Shown: in pieces, positions 16,514-23,872 of the stretch
How the letters are laid out: each line of letters begins with the position of its first letter
Numbering within the stretch: the first letter of the stretch is position 1
Translations under genes and position numbers: made by a program
Notes under the pieces: model-generated
What the model saw: only the letters and a program-made list of their open reading frames with translations
Databases searched by the model: none
Told to the model about the DNA's origin: nothing
Assembly (NCBI GenBank): GCA_034664125.1
Contig: JAXDIG010000040.1
Location: 1 to 64,000, forward strand
DNA length: 64,000 bases
Origin: JACVRW01 sp034664125
Lineage (GTDB): Bacteria; Actinomycetota; Thermoleophilia; Solirubrobacterales; Thermoleophilaceae
Direction of reading: 5' to 3'

Positions 16514-17761
16514 TTAGAACAAGGAATGGACGTACTCGAAGCGATCACCCTGGAGGCGGTAGAGGCCCAGCGGCAGCCCCTCCACGGCGCCGTTGCGACG
16601 CACGCGATAGGTCCCGATCGGCGAGTGGCGGACCCGCGGCCTGAGCGCCGCGCGGACCACCTCAGCCCGGTCGGCCGGCCCGCCGCCGCGCTGAGCGTCG
16701 CCGATCGCGTCCAGCACGACGCGCACCGACTCGTAGCCCCACAGGGCCGCCGGAGTCGCGAGCTGCATGCCCTGGTCGCGGCCGATGCGGTTGAGGATGC
16801 GACGGGCGGCGACGGCGCGCGGCGCCTGCGGCGCGACCGCCTCGAGTGGCGGTGGCGCCGAGCCTTCCGCCGCCACCAGGGGCTGGCCGACGAGAATCCC
16901 GTTGGCCGTGAGCAGGGCTGCCTGCGGCAGGTCCCTCCCAAGGCCGGCGAGCAGCTGAGGCGTGTAGATGTCGCGGGCCAGCGCCAGCACCACGGCGTCG
17001 GGCTTGGACCCGAGCTGGGCCTCCGCCAGCTCGCGGGGGACGTCGAGCACCGTCTCCGGGTCGTCGCGCAGGTCCTTGGCCTGGACCGGCGGGATGCCGG
17101 CCTTGCGCGCCTCGGCGACGACCTCCGCGGCCAGCTCGCGCGCGTACACGCCCGTTCCGACGACCAGCGCGGGCCGCTCCACCCCGAGAGCCCGCATGCG
17201 GTCCACGATCAGCCGCGCCTGGGCCAGGTCGTCGGGCACGAGCCGCAGGAACGACCGGCGCCCGGACGGGTAGTAGCGCTCGGGGCCGGCCGCCGAACGC
17301 GGCGGCTCCTCCGTGAGGCTGGCGAGCCCGTCGAGCGGCGAAACCTGCAGCAGGCCGGCCTTGTTGGTCACGGGTACCGACACGGCCGAGGCGCCCAGGT
17401 TGACCTCGCCGAGGTAGGCGATCGCGCGCGGATCCTGGGCCGCGCGGCTCGCGTTCTCGCTCACCTGCCCCGGGTCCCAGTTGCCGGACTCCGGCTTCGA
17501 GGCGGCCAGCGCGACCAGGCGGACGCGGTAGCGACCCGCCATCCCGCCGGCATCGGCCAGCGCCTGGCGCTGGCCCGCGGCCACCGCCATGCCGGTCGCG
17601 GCCGACGGGCCCTCGGTGGGGCGGCTCGAGTACAGCGTCAGGACGTGGCCCCGGATCGGCTGGTCCTCGGCGGACTCGCCGTCGTGGCCGAGGCAGCCGG
17701 CAAGGACACCCGCGCACGCGAGGGCGGCGAGCATCGCGAGCGGGGCCGGGCGCGAGGTCAC
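16514..17761 (-). CDS. Second LivJ-like substrate-binding lipoprotein
   Basis: Paralogue of the neighbouring binding protein, 415 residues, with its own lipoprotein signal (lipobox LAGC, cysteine 23). It is collinear with livJ: LTLYSSRPTEG, YLGEVNLGASAVSVPVTNKAG, YYPSGRRSFLRLVPDD and a C-terminal WGYESVRVVLDAIG all match positions in livJ, but overall divergence is large and the protein is more Ala/Arg-rich. It could widen the substrate range of the same permease. GTG 17761; upstream CAGAAT 8 bases away is only a weak -10. Confidence 0.85.
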   Translation of the reverse strand: MTSRPAPLAMLAALACAGVLAGCLGHDGESAEDQPIRGHVLTLYSSRPTEGPSAATGMAVAAGQRQALADAGGMAGRYRVRLVALAASKPESGNWDPGQVSENASRAAQDPRAIAYLGEVNLGASAVSVPVTNKAGLLQVSPLDGLASLTEEPPRSAAGPERYYPSGRRSFLRLVPDDLAQARLIVDRMRALGVERPALVVGTGVYARELAAEVVAEARKAGIPPVQAKDLRDDPETVLDVPRELAEAQLGSKPDAVVLALARDIYTPQLLAGLGRDLPQAALLTANGILVGQPLVAAEGSAPPPLEAVAPQAPRAVAARRILNRIGRDQGMQLATPAALWGYESVRVVLDAIGDAQRGGGPADRAEVVRAALRPRVRHSPIGTYRVRRNGAVEGLPLGLYRLQGDRFEYVHSLF

Positions 17762-17831
17762 GCGGCTCGATTCTGACGAATGACATCCGGGGGCTCCCGC
17801 GCCCGGTCTACTCGGGCTCCACCGCCGGCGC

Positions 17832-17837
17832 TATCGT
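17832..17837 (+). promoter_or_regulatory. -10 box for the phosphofructokinase gene
   Basis: TATCGT ends 8 bases before the GTG at 17846, so transcription would start at or next to the start codon. There is no purine-rich ribosome binding site before this GTG, which agrees with leaderless translation. Confidence 0.45.
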
Positions 17838-17845
17838 GCCCGCCA

Positions 17846-18877
17846 GTGCGCATCGGCGTTCTCACCGGCGGGGGCGACTGCCCGGGGCTGAACGCCGTCA
17901 TCCGCGCGGTCGTGCGCAAGGGAATCGACGGCTACGGGCATGCGATCGTGGGTTTCCGCGACGGCTGGCGCGGGCCGCTCGAGAACGCCTACGAGGAGCT
18001 CACCATCGAATCCACGCGCGGGATCCTCCCGCGCGGCGGGACGATCCTGCGCTCGTCGCGCACCAACCCGTTCGGTCGCGACGACGGTCCGCGGCTGATC
18101 GCCGAGAACATGCGCCTGCTGAACCTCGACGGGCTGATCGCGATCGGGGGCGAGGACACGCTGGGGGCGGCGGCCCGCCTGCATTCGGAGCACGGCCTGC
18201 CGGTGATCGGCGTGCCGAAGACGATCGACAACGACCTGGGCGGCACCGACATGACGTTCGGGTTCGACACCGCCGTGCAGATCGCCACGGAAGCGATCGA
18301 CCGGCTGCACACGACGGCCGAGAGCCATAACCGCGTGATGATCGTCGAGGTCATGGGACGCCACGCGGGGTGGCTCGCCCTGCACTCCGGGATCGCCGGC
18401 GGGGCGGACGTCATCCTGATCCCCGAGCGCCCGTTCGACATCGACGAGGTGGTGCGGCTGATCCGGCGCCGGCACTCCCGCGGCCGCTATTTCTCGATCG
18501 TCGTGGTGGCCGAGGGCGCCACGCCCAAGGAAGGGACGCTCGAGGTGATCGGCGGCACCAAGGACGAGTTCGGCCACGAGCGGCTGGGGGGCGTCGGGCA
18601 GATGCTGGAGCGCGAGATCGGCGAGCGCACCGGGTTCGACACCCGCGCCACGGTGCTCGGCCACATCCAGCGCGGCGGCACCCCGACGGCCTTCGACCGC
18701 GTGCTGGCCACGCGCCTGGGCCTGGCCGCGATCGACGCCGCGCACGAGCAGCGCTTTGGGATGATGCCGGCGCTGCGCGGGACCAAGATCGCGCTGGTTC
18801 CCCTGGGGGACGCGGTGGCGCAGCTGCGCACCGTGCCCGACGACGAGTACGCGGCGGCCGAAGCCTTCTTCGGCTAG
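17846..18877 (+). CDS. Phosphofructokinase, probably pyrophosphate-dependent
   Basis: Phosphorylates fructose 6-phosphate; 343 residues, the length of bacterial short phosphofructokinases. Motifs: RIGVLTGGGDCPGLNAVIRA at the N-terminus, IAIGGEDTLGAA, VIGVPKTIDNDLGG with the catalytic TIDND, and MGRHAGWLAL. At the positions equivalent to E. coli Gly104 and Gly124 it has Asp and Lys. In this family the Asp/Lys pair marks pyrophosphate rather than ATP as phosphoryl donor, making the step reversible. GTG 17846 puts GGGDCPG at the expected distance; an upstream ATG at 17780 would add an unconserved Pro/Ser-rich lead. Confidence 0.9.
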   Translation: MRIGVLTGGGDCPGLNAVIRAVVRKGIDGYGHAIVGFRDGWRGPLENAYEELTIESTRGILPRGGTILRSSRTNPFGRDDGPRLIAENMRLLNLDGLIAIGGEDTLGAAARLHSEHGLPVIGVPKTIDNDLGGTDMTFGFDTAVQIATEAIDRLHTTAESHNRVMIVEVMGRHAGWLALHSGIAGGADVILIPERPFDIDEVVRLIRRRHSRGRYFSIVVVAEGATPKEGTLEVIGGTKDEFGHERLGGVGQMLEREIGERTGFDTRATVLGHIQRGGTPTAFDRVLATRLGLAAIDAAHEQRFGMMPALRGTKIALVPLGDAVAQLRTVPDDEYAAAEAFFG

Positions 18878-19104
18878 AGGCGGGCGCCCTCTTCCTCGAT
18901 CGTGGCGACCTCGCGGCCGAGCAGCTGGTCGATGAAGGGCTTGACGATCCCGTAGGCGGCCGCGCCGACGACCATGGCGACCGTGAGCAGGAATGCGTCG
19001 AATGCCTTGATCCCGAAGGCCCAGGCGGTGATCCACCAGACCAGCCCGACGACGAGCGTCACGTAGACGATGAGGCCGCGACCGGCTTGGGGCGGTGGGA
19101 TCAC
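18874..19104 (-). CDS. Small two-helix membrane protein
   Basis: Not recognised. 76 residues with two hydrophobic helices (about 10-26 and 33-53) and an acidic C-terminus VATIEEEGARL. GTG 19104 overlaps the stop of the preceding SnoaL-like gene as GTGA, so the pair is co-translated. Its stop shares CTAG with the phosphofructokinase stop. Resembles the small 2TM proteins common in actinobacteria, without known role. Confidence 0.65.
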   Translation of the reverse strand: MIPPPQAGRGLIVYVTLVVGLVWWITAWAFGIKAFDAFLLTVAMVVGAAAYGIVKPFIDQLLGREVATIEEEGARL

Positions 19105-19730
19105 ACGGCCCTCCGCTGGGACAGCGAGTCGCGGCGCTCGACGATCGCGTCGCGGCCATCGGCGACCGCGCGCCGCAACCGGGTGGCCGCGTTGACCGCG
19201 CTCTTCATCGCGCGCTCCGCTCCGGAGTCCTGCGGCGGCAGCAGGCCCGCGCCGCGCGCAAACGCCATGCCGTCGTAGTAGGCGGTGTTGGTCACGTTCT
19301 GGCCGTCCGCGACCTCGATCATGTCGACGCCGCGCAGCTCGATCGGGCGACCGGTCGGCTCTACGCCCTGGAACGGGGCGCCGGTGAAGTTGGCGTGCAT
19401 GCGCCACTCGACCGCGACCTCGTTCTGACCGGCGGCCACGCGCGTGACCGTGGTTTCGAGGTCGGGGAAGGCGGCGAACATCTCCCGGAAGAATGCCGAG
19501 ATCTCCTCGCGGCCGCGCAGGATGCCGAGCGGGACAAGGTCGACGACCCCGTCCTCCTTCCAGTGCTCGGCCATGCTGTCGACGTCCCGGCGAGCGAGAG
19601 CGTCGAAATAGCTGCGGGCGTGGTTCTCGAGTGCCTTGCGCTTGGTGATGCGCGACCGCTGGGGCTTCGAGGCGGCCGCCGACTCCGAATCGGTCCCCTT
19701 GCGCGCGCTGATCGTCCTGGTTTCCGCCAT
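19101..19730 (-). CDS. SnoaL-like / NTF2-fold ester cyclase family protein
   Basis: 209 residues. A basic Ser/Lys/Arg-rich start (1-35) precedes a SnoaL-like alpha+beta domain (about 36-165): SYFDALARRDVDSMAEHW, GREEISAFFREMFAAFPD, VEWRMHANFTG and ELRGVDMIEVADG follow the family pattern for polyketide-cyclase-like and ester-cyclase proteins. The C-terminal 45 residues are Ala/Arg-rich. Specific substrate unknown. ATG 19730 with TAGGGT 9 bases upstream. Confidence 0.75.
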   Translation of the reverse strand: MAETRTISARKGTDSESAAASKPQRSRITKRKALENHARSYFDALARRDVDSMAEHWKEDGVVDLVPLGILRGREEISAFFREMFAAFPDLETTVTRVAAGQNEVAVEWRMHANFTGAPFQGVEPTGRPIELRGVDMIEVADGQNVTNTAYYDGMAFARGAGLLPPQDSGAERAMKSAVNAATRLRRAVADGRDAIVERRDSLSQRRAV

Positions 19731-19739
19731 GGTGCGCGC

Positions 19740-19745
19740 ACCCTA
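19740..19745 (-). promoter_or_regulatory. -10 box for the SnoaL-like gene
   Basis: TAGGGT (complement of 19740-19745) ends 9 bases before the ATG at 19730, giving a leader of about 2 bases. The bases between include GGTGCGCGCACC, a 12-base palindrome. Confidence 0.4.
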
Positions 19746-19790
19746 CCAGCGGGTCAGGAGGTCACTTTTTGCGGGGGCCGGCCCGAGCGA

Positions 19791-19920
19791 ACAGCAGCGA
19801 TGAAGGGGCTGCGCCGAGTCGCCCGGTGCCCCGGAGTGTGGTAGTCAAAAGGCGCGCATATGACGCGCCAGGGGTACCGCACTCCCCAGGGCGAGGCGAC
19901 CCTCCCTTAGTTGCTGCTGT
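19791..19920. repeat. 130-base interrupted inverted repeat downstream of trpA
   Basis: The region reads as one long imperfect hairpin. ACAGCAGC (19791-19798) pairs with 19913-19920, AAGGG with CCCTT, GGAGTGTGGTA (19833-19843) with TACCGCACTCC (19875-19885, one G-T pair), and GGCGCG (19851-19856) with CGCGCC (19864-19869) around the loop CATATGA. It occupies the gap between the end of trpA (19952) and the SnoaL-like promoter, so it may end the trp message. The central 53 bases have a relative at 47153-47205. The open frames across it show no conserved protein. Confidence 0.65.
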
Positions 19921-19951
19921 GGGGCCGGGCAGCCGCCGCCCCGCCGGCGCC

Positions 19952-20740
19952 CTAGCGCAGCGCGTCCGCCAACTCGGCCACCACGGCGCCCACACCCGCG
20001 GCGCCGCCGTCGCCCGCCGCGCGCACGATGCGGCTGCCCACGATCACGCCGTCGGCCAGGTCCGCCACGGCGCTCGCCTGCGCCGCCGTGGAGATCCCGA
20101 AGCCGACCGCCACCGGCGCCTCGGATGCGCTCTTCGCGCGGGCCACCGTGTCCGCCAGCCCGGGCGGCAGCTCGCCGCGCTCGCCCGTGATCCCGGTGAG
20201 CGACACCGTGTACACGAACCCGCGCGCGCTCGCCCCGATCTCCGCCATTCGCTCGGGCGTCGTCGTGGGCGCCACCAGCGGTACCAGCGCCAAACCCTCC
20301 GCGTCGCACGCGGCGCGCACCTCGCCCGCCTCGTCGTGCGGGAGGTCCGGCACGATCAGCCCAGCCGCACCCGCCGCGGCCGCCCGCAGGGCGAACGCCG
20401 CGGGACCGGCGTTCAGCACCACGTTCACGTAGACCATCAGCACCACCGGCACCTGCGCGGACACCCGCTCGCATACCCGCAGGACCCCGTGCGGCGTCGC
20501 GCCGCGCTCGAGCGCCGCGGTGCCGGCGGCGTGGATCACCGGGCCGTCGGCGAGCGGATCCGAGAACGGGATGCCGAGCTCGATCAGATCGGCGCCGGCC
20601 GCCGCCGCGGCGAGCCCCGAATCGGCCGACGCGTCCAGGTCCGGATAGCCGCCCATCAGGTAGGGCATCAGCGCCGCCCGCTTGCCGTGCGACTCGAAGG
20701 CGGACGCGATCCGGTCGACCCCGGTGGCCGCCACGCTCAC
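19952..20740 (-). CDS. trpA: Tryptophan synthase alpha subunit
   Basis: Cleaves indole-3-glycerol phosphate and passes indole to the beta subunit. 262 residues, standard length. PYLMGGYPD, ADLIELGIPFSDPLADGPVI (with the catalytic Glu in ELGIPFSDP), the aspartate of LIVPDLPHDE, and VGFGIST and GVIVGSRIV phosphate-binding motifs are all present. GTG 20740 overlaps the trpB stop as GTGA. Confidence 0.97.
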   Translation of the reverse strand: MSVAATGVDRIASAFESHGKRAALMPYLMGGYPDLDASADSGLAAAAAGADLIELGIPFSDPLADGPVIHAAGTAALERGATPHGVLRVCERVSAQVPVVLMVYVNVVLNAGPAAFALRAAAAGAAGLIVPDLPHDEAGEVRAACDAEGLALVPLVAPTTTPERMAEIGASARGFVYTVSLTGITGERGELPPGLADTVARAKSASEAPVAVGFGISTAAQASAVADLADGVIVGSRIVRAAGDGGAAGVGAVVAELADALR

Positions 20741-21927
20741 GAACCGGATTCCAGCGCCATCACCTCGGCGAGGTCCTTGTCGCCGCGGCCGGAGAGCGTC
20801 ACGAGGTCGAGCGAGGGCCCGGCGCCTGCGCCACCGCCCGGGTTCGCGAACAGCCAGGCCAGCGCGTGCGACGGCTCGAGCGCGGGCAGGATGCCCTCGA
20901 GCTGCGCCAGGCGCCGGAAGGCGGCCAGCGCCTCGACGTCGGTGACGGCCACGTAGCTCACCCGCCCCGTATCGCGCAGGTGGGCGTGCTCGGGCCCGGA
21001 CCCCGGATAGTCGAGTCCGGCCGACACCGAGTGGGCTTCCAGGATCTGCCCCTCCTCGTCGTGCAGGACCGCCGACAGCGCGCCGTGCAGCACGCCCCGC
21101 GCGCCGGTCGTGAGCGGCGCCGAGTGGCGCTGCGTCTCGAGCCCCTCCCCCGCGGCCTCCACCCCGATGAGCTCGACCGAGGCGTCGTCCACGAAGCTCA
21201 CGAAGGTGCCGATCGCGTTCGAGCCGCCGCCCACGCAGGCGATCACGCGGTCGGGCAGGCGCCCGGCCGCCTCGAGCATCTGGGAGCGCGCCTCATCCCC
21301 GATCGTGCGCTGCAGGTCGCGCACCAGCGCCGGATAGGGCGCCGGGCCGACGGCCGAGCCGATCACGTAGTGGGTCGTCTCGGCGTTCGCGACCCAGTCG
21401 CGGATCGCCGCCGACGCCGCCTCCTTGAGCGTGCGCGCGCCCGCCTCCACGCCGACCACCTCAGCCCCGAGCAGGCGCATGCGCTCGACGTTGGGGCGCT
21501 GGCGGCGCATGTCCTCGGTCCCCATGAATACGACGCACTCCAGGTCGAGCAGCGCGCATGCGGTCGCCGAGGCCACGCCGTGCTGGCCGGCCCCCGTCTC
21601 CGCGATCACGCGCGGCTTGCCCATGCGGCGCGCCAGCAGCGCCTGCCCCAGCGCGTTGTTGATCTTGTGGGAGCCGGTGTGGGTCAGGTCCTCGCGCTTC
21701 AGCCACACGTCGCCGCCGGTCGCCTCGGACAGCCGCGCGGCACGGTAGAGCGGCGTCGGCCGCCCCACGTAGTCGCGCAGCAGGCGCGCCAGCGTGCCGG
21801 TGAAGTCGGGATCCGCGCGCGCCGCGAGCCATTCGCGCTCGAGCTCGTCGAGCGCCGGGATCAGCGTCTCCGGCACGTACCGGCCACCGTAGGGGCCGAA
21901 GCGCCGCTCGAGCGGCGGCGAGCTCAC
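20737..21927 (-). CDS. trpB: Tryptophan synthase beta subunit
   Basis: PLP enzyme joining indole and serine. 396 residues. FGPYGGRYVPETL opens the protein; the PLP lysine is in HTGSHKINN, the catalytic ETGAGQHG follows, and the phosphate cradle CVGGGSNA is intact. C-terminal GRGDKDLAEV is typical. GTG 21927 overlaps the trpF stop as GTGA; the frame is open upstream into trpF but without homology. Confidence 0.97.
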   Translation of the reverse strand: MSSPPLERRFGPYGGRYVPETLIPALDELEREWLAARADPDFTGTLARLLRDYVGRPTPLYRAARLSEATGGDVWLKREDLTHTGSHKINNALGQALLARRMGKPRVIAETGAGQHGVASATACALLDLECVVFMGTEDMRRQRPNVERMRLLGAEVVGVEAGARTLKEAASAAIRDWVANAETTHYVIGSAVGPAPYPALVRDLQRTIGDEARSQMLEAAGRLPDRVIACVGGGSNAIGTFVSFVDDASVELIGVEAAGEGLETQRHSAPLTTGARGVLHGALSAVLHDEEGQILEAHSVSAGLDYPGSGPEHAHLRDTGRVSYVAVTDVEALAAFRRLAQLEGILPALEPSHALAWLFANPGGGAGAGPSLDLVTLSGRGDKDLAEVMALESGS

Positions 21928-22571
21928 GCGACTACCCCCAGCCGCGCATCGGCCGCCTCGACGGCGCGCATGAACGCGGTGAGCTTGTCCGGGTCCTTGC
22001 GGCCGGGGGCGGCCTCGGTCCCGCTGGCCACGTCGACCGCGAACGGCCGCGCCGTCTCGATCGCCGCCGCCACGTTGTCCGGGTTCAAGCCGCCCGAGAG
22101 CACCATCGGCGGCGTGCCGGGGTGGCGCCGCGCCAGCTCCCAGTCGAACGTCTCGCCCGTGCCGCCCGGCGTGTGCGGCGAGTAGGCGTCGAGCAGATGG
22201 AAGTCCGTGTGGAAGCGCTGCAGGTGGCTCAGCTGTGCGGCGTCGCGCACCCGCACCGCCTTCATCACCTTCGCGCCGGTGCGGCGCGCGACCTCGCGGC
22301 AGTAGGCGGGACCCTCGTCGCCGTGCAGCTGGACCACCGTGAGGTGGCAGCGGTCGGCCGTCTCGGCCACCTCGTCGAGGGCGGCGTTCACGAACACGCC
22401 GACGAGCTGGAGCCTCCGCTGCAGCTCCCCCCCGATCGCCTCCGCCTTGTCGAGCGAGCACGCGCGCGGGCTGCCCGGCCAGAAGATCATGCCGAGCGCC
22501 CAGGCGCCGAGGTCGGCGACCCTGCCGGCGTCGGCCGGGTCGCTAACCCCACAGATCTTTACGCGGGTCAC
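21924..22571 (-). CDS. trpF: Phosphoribosylanthranilate isomerase
   Basis: Amadori rearrangement step of tryptophan synthesis, 215 residues. VKICGVSDPADA contains the catalytic cysteine, VGVFVNA and VQLHGDEGP are the usual motifs, the catalytic aspartate lies in LLDAYSP, and LSGGLNPDNV and VDVASGTE form the phosphate site. Two conserved positions vary (GVSDPADA, where many family members have GITN). GTG 22571; first of the trpF-trpB-trpA block. Confidence 0.96.
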   Translation of the reverse strand: MTRVKICGVSDPADAGRVADLGAWALGMIFWPGSPRACSLDKAEAIGGELQRRLQLVGVFVNAALDEVAETADRCHLTVVQLHGDEGPAYCREVARRTGAKVMKAVRVRDAAQLSHLQRFHTDFHLLDAYSPHTPGGTGETFDWELARRHPGTPPMVLSGGLNPDNVAAAIETARPFAVDVASGTEAAPGRKDPDKLTAFMRAVEAADARLGVVA

Positions 22572-22595
22572 ACCCGCAATGCTCGCAGGCGCCGA

Positions 22596-23828
22596 TTACG
22601 GGAGGTTGAACGGCAGGCCGCCGTTGCCCTGCGGCGCCGGCTGCGACCCCGCCGAGGCGAGCTGCTTGGGACGCTCGGCCAGCTTGATCGTCGCGGTCCG
22701 CTTGTCCTTCCCGCGGTAGAACTCGAGCTGGATCGTGTCGCCCGGCTGCTTGTCGGCCACGGCGTTCACCACGTCGTCCGCGCTCGTGACGGGCTTGCCG
22801 TCCACCGCCACGATCACGTCGCCGCCCTTGCCCGAGGGCGCGGCCGCCCGCAGGCCCGCCTTGGCCGCCGGGCTGCCGGGCGTGATCGACGCGACCAGCG
22901 CGCCGCTCTTCACCGGCAGGCCCAGCTGCTTCGCGACCTGATCGGTCACGCTGCCCATGGTCACCCCGAGGTAGGCGCGCTTGATCTGCTCGCCGGCGCG
23001 CAGCTTCGGCAGCTCCTGCTTCGCCGTGTCGATCGGGACCGCGAAGCCGATGCCGACCGAGCCCTGGCCGCCGCCGGTGGCGATCTGGCTGTTGATCCCG
23101 ATCACCTGGCCCTGGGCGTCGAGCAGCGGGCCGCCCGAGTTACCCGGGTTGATCGACGCGTCCGTCTGGATCACGTCGCTGATCGGGAAGCCGCTCGGCG
23201 CGTCGAGCTGGCGCTGGAGCGCAGACACGATGCCCGTCGTGACGGTGCGCTGGAGGCCGAACGGGTTGCCGATCGCCACGACCGGGTCGCCCACCTGCGC
23301 CTTCGAGGAGTCGCCCAGCGGGAGCACCGTGAGGTCCTGGCCCTTCGGGTCGATCTTGAGGACCGCGATGTCGCTGTCGGCGTCGACGCCCTTGACGTCC
23401 GCGTCGATCGTGTCGCCGCCCTCCTGGAAGCTGACCGTCACCTTCGACGCGCCCTGGACCACGTGCGCGTTGGTGAGGATCGTCCCGTCGCCGTCGACCA
23501 CGAAGCCGGAGCCGGTCGCCGTGCCCTGCTGGGGCTGCCCGAACACGGACGTGTCTCCGCTGACGCCCTGGGCCTGGATGAACACCACGCCGGGCCCGTC
23601 CTCGCGGTAGATCTCGTGGACGGTCTTGCCGCCGCGCGAGGATGCCGGATCGGTTGCCGGCTGCGAGATCGGCGCCTGCCGGACGACGGTGGTGGTGTCG
23701 CCGGTGTCGATCACATTGGTCGCGATCAGGACCGCCCCGATCAGAAGGACCACAAGGCCGCCAAGTGCACCGGCGATGAGGGTGGAACCGACGGAGCGCT
23801 GCTTCGGAGGAGACGTCGCGGTGTTCAT
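22596..23828 (-). CDS. HtrA/DegP-type serine protease with PDZ domain
   Basis: Membrane-anchored extracytoplasmic protease for envelope protein quality control. 410 residues: one membrane helix (about 17-38), trypsin-like domain with triad His122 (TNAHVV), Asp153 (DSDIAVL) and Ser231 (GNSGGPL), then one PDZ domain (about 285-385; ITPGSPAAKAGL, DVIVAVDGKPV). ATG 23828 has GAGG five bases upstream and a TACATA box. It lies 25 bases upstream of trpF and 44 bases from the transglutaminase stop, so it links the two clusters. Confidence 0.95.
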   Translation of the reverse strand: MNTATSPPKQRSVGSTLIAGALGGLVVLLIGAVLIATNVIDTGDTTTVVRQAPISQPATDPASSRGGKTVHEIYREDGPGVVFIQAQGVSGDTSVFGQPQQGTATGSGFVVDGDGTILTNAHVVQGASKVTVSFQEGGDTIDADVKGVDADSDIAVLKIDPKGQDLTVLPLGDSSKAQVGDPVVAIGNPFGLQRTVTTGIVSALQRQLDAPSGFPISDVIQTDASINPGNSGGPLLDAQGQVIGINSQIATGGGQGSVGIGFAVPIDTAKQELPKLRAGEQIKRAYLGVTMGSVTDQVAKQLGLPVKSGALVASITPGSPAAKAGLRAAAPSGKGGDVIVAVDGKPVTSADDVVNAVADKQPGDTIQLEFYRGKDKRTATIKLAERPKQLASAGSQPAPQGNGGLPFNLP

Positions 23829-23872
23829 ACACCTCTATGTAGGCCCCGAACCTTAGAGCCGCATAAACATGC

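Noticed and set aside
19769..20956. Open frame covering the hairpin region and trpA antisense
   Set aside because: No homology, overlaps trpA; the hairpin explains the conserved part. I also considered a decayed AbiEi/DUF559 gene start because VKRRAYDA resembles QARAYDA at 47164, but conservation follows base pairing better than codons and nothing downstream matches.
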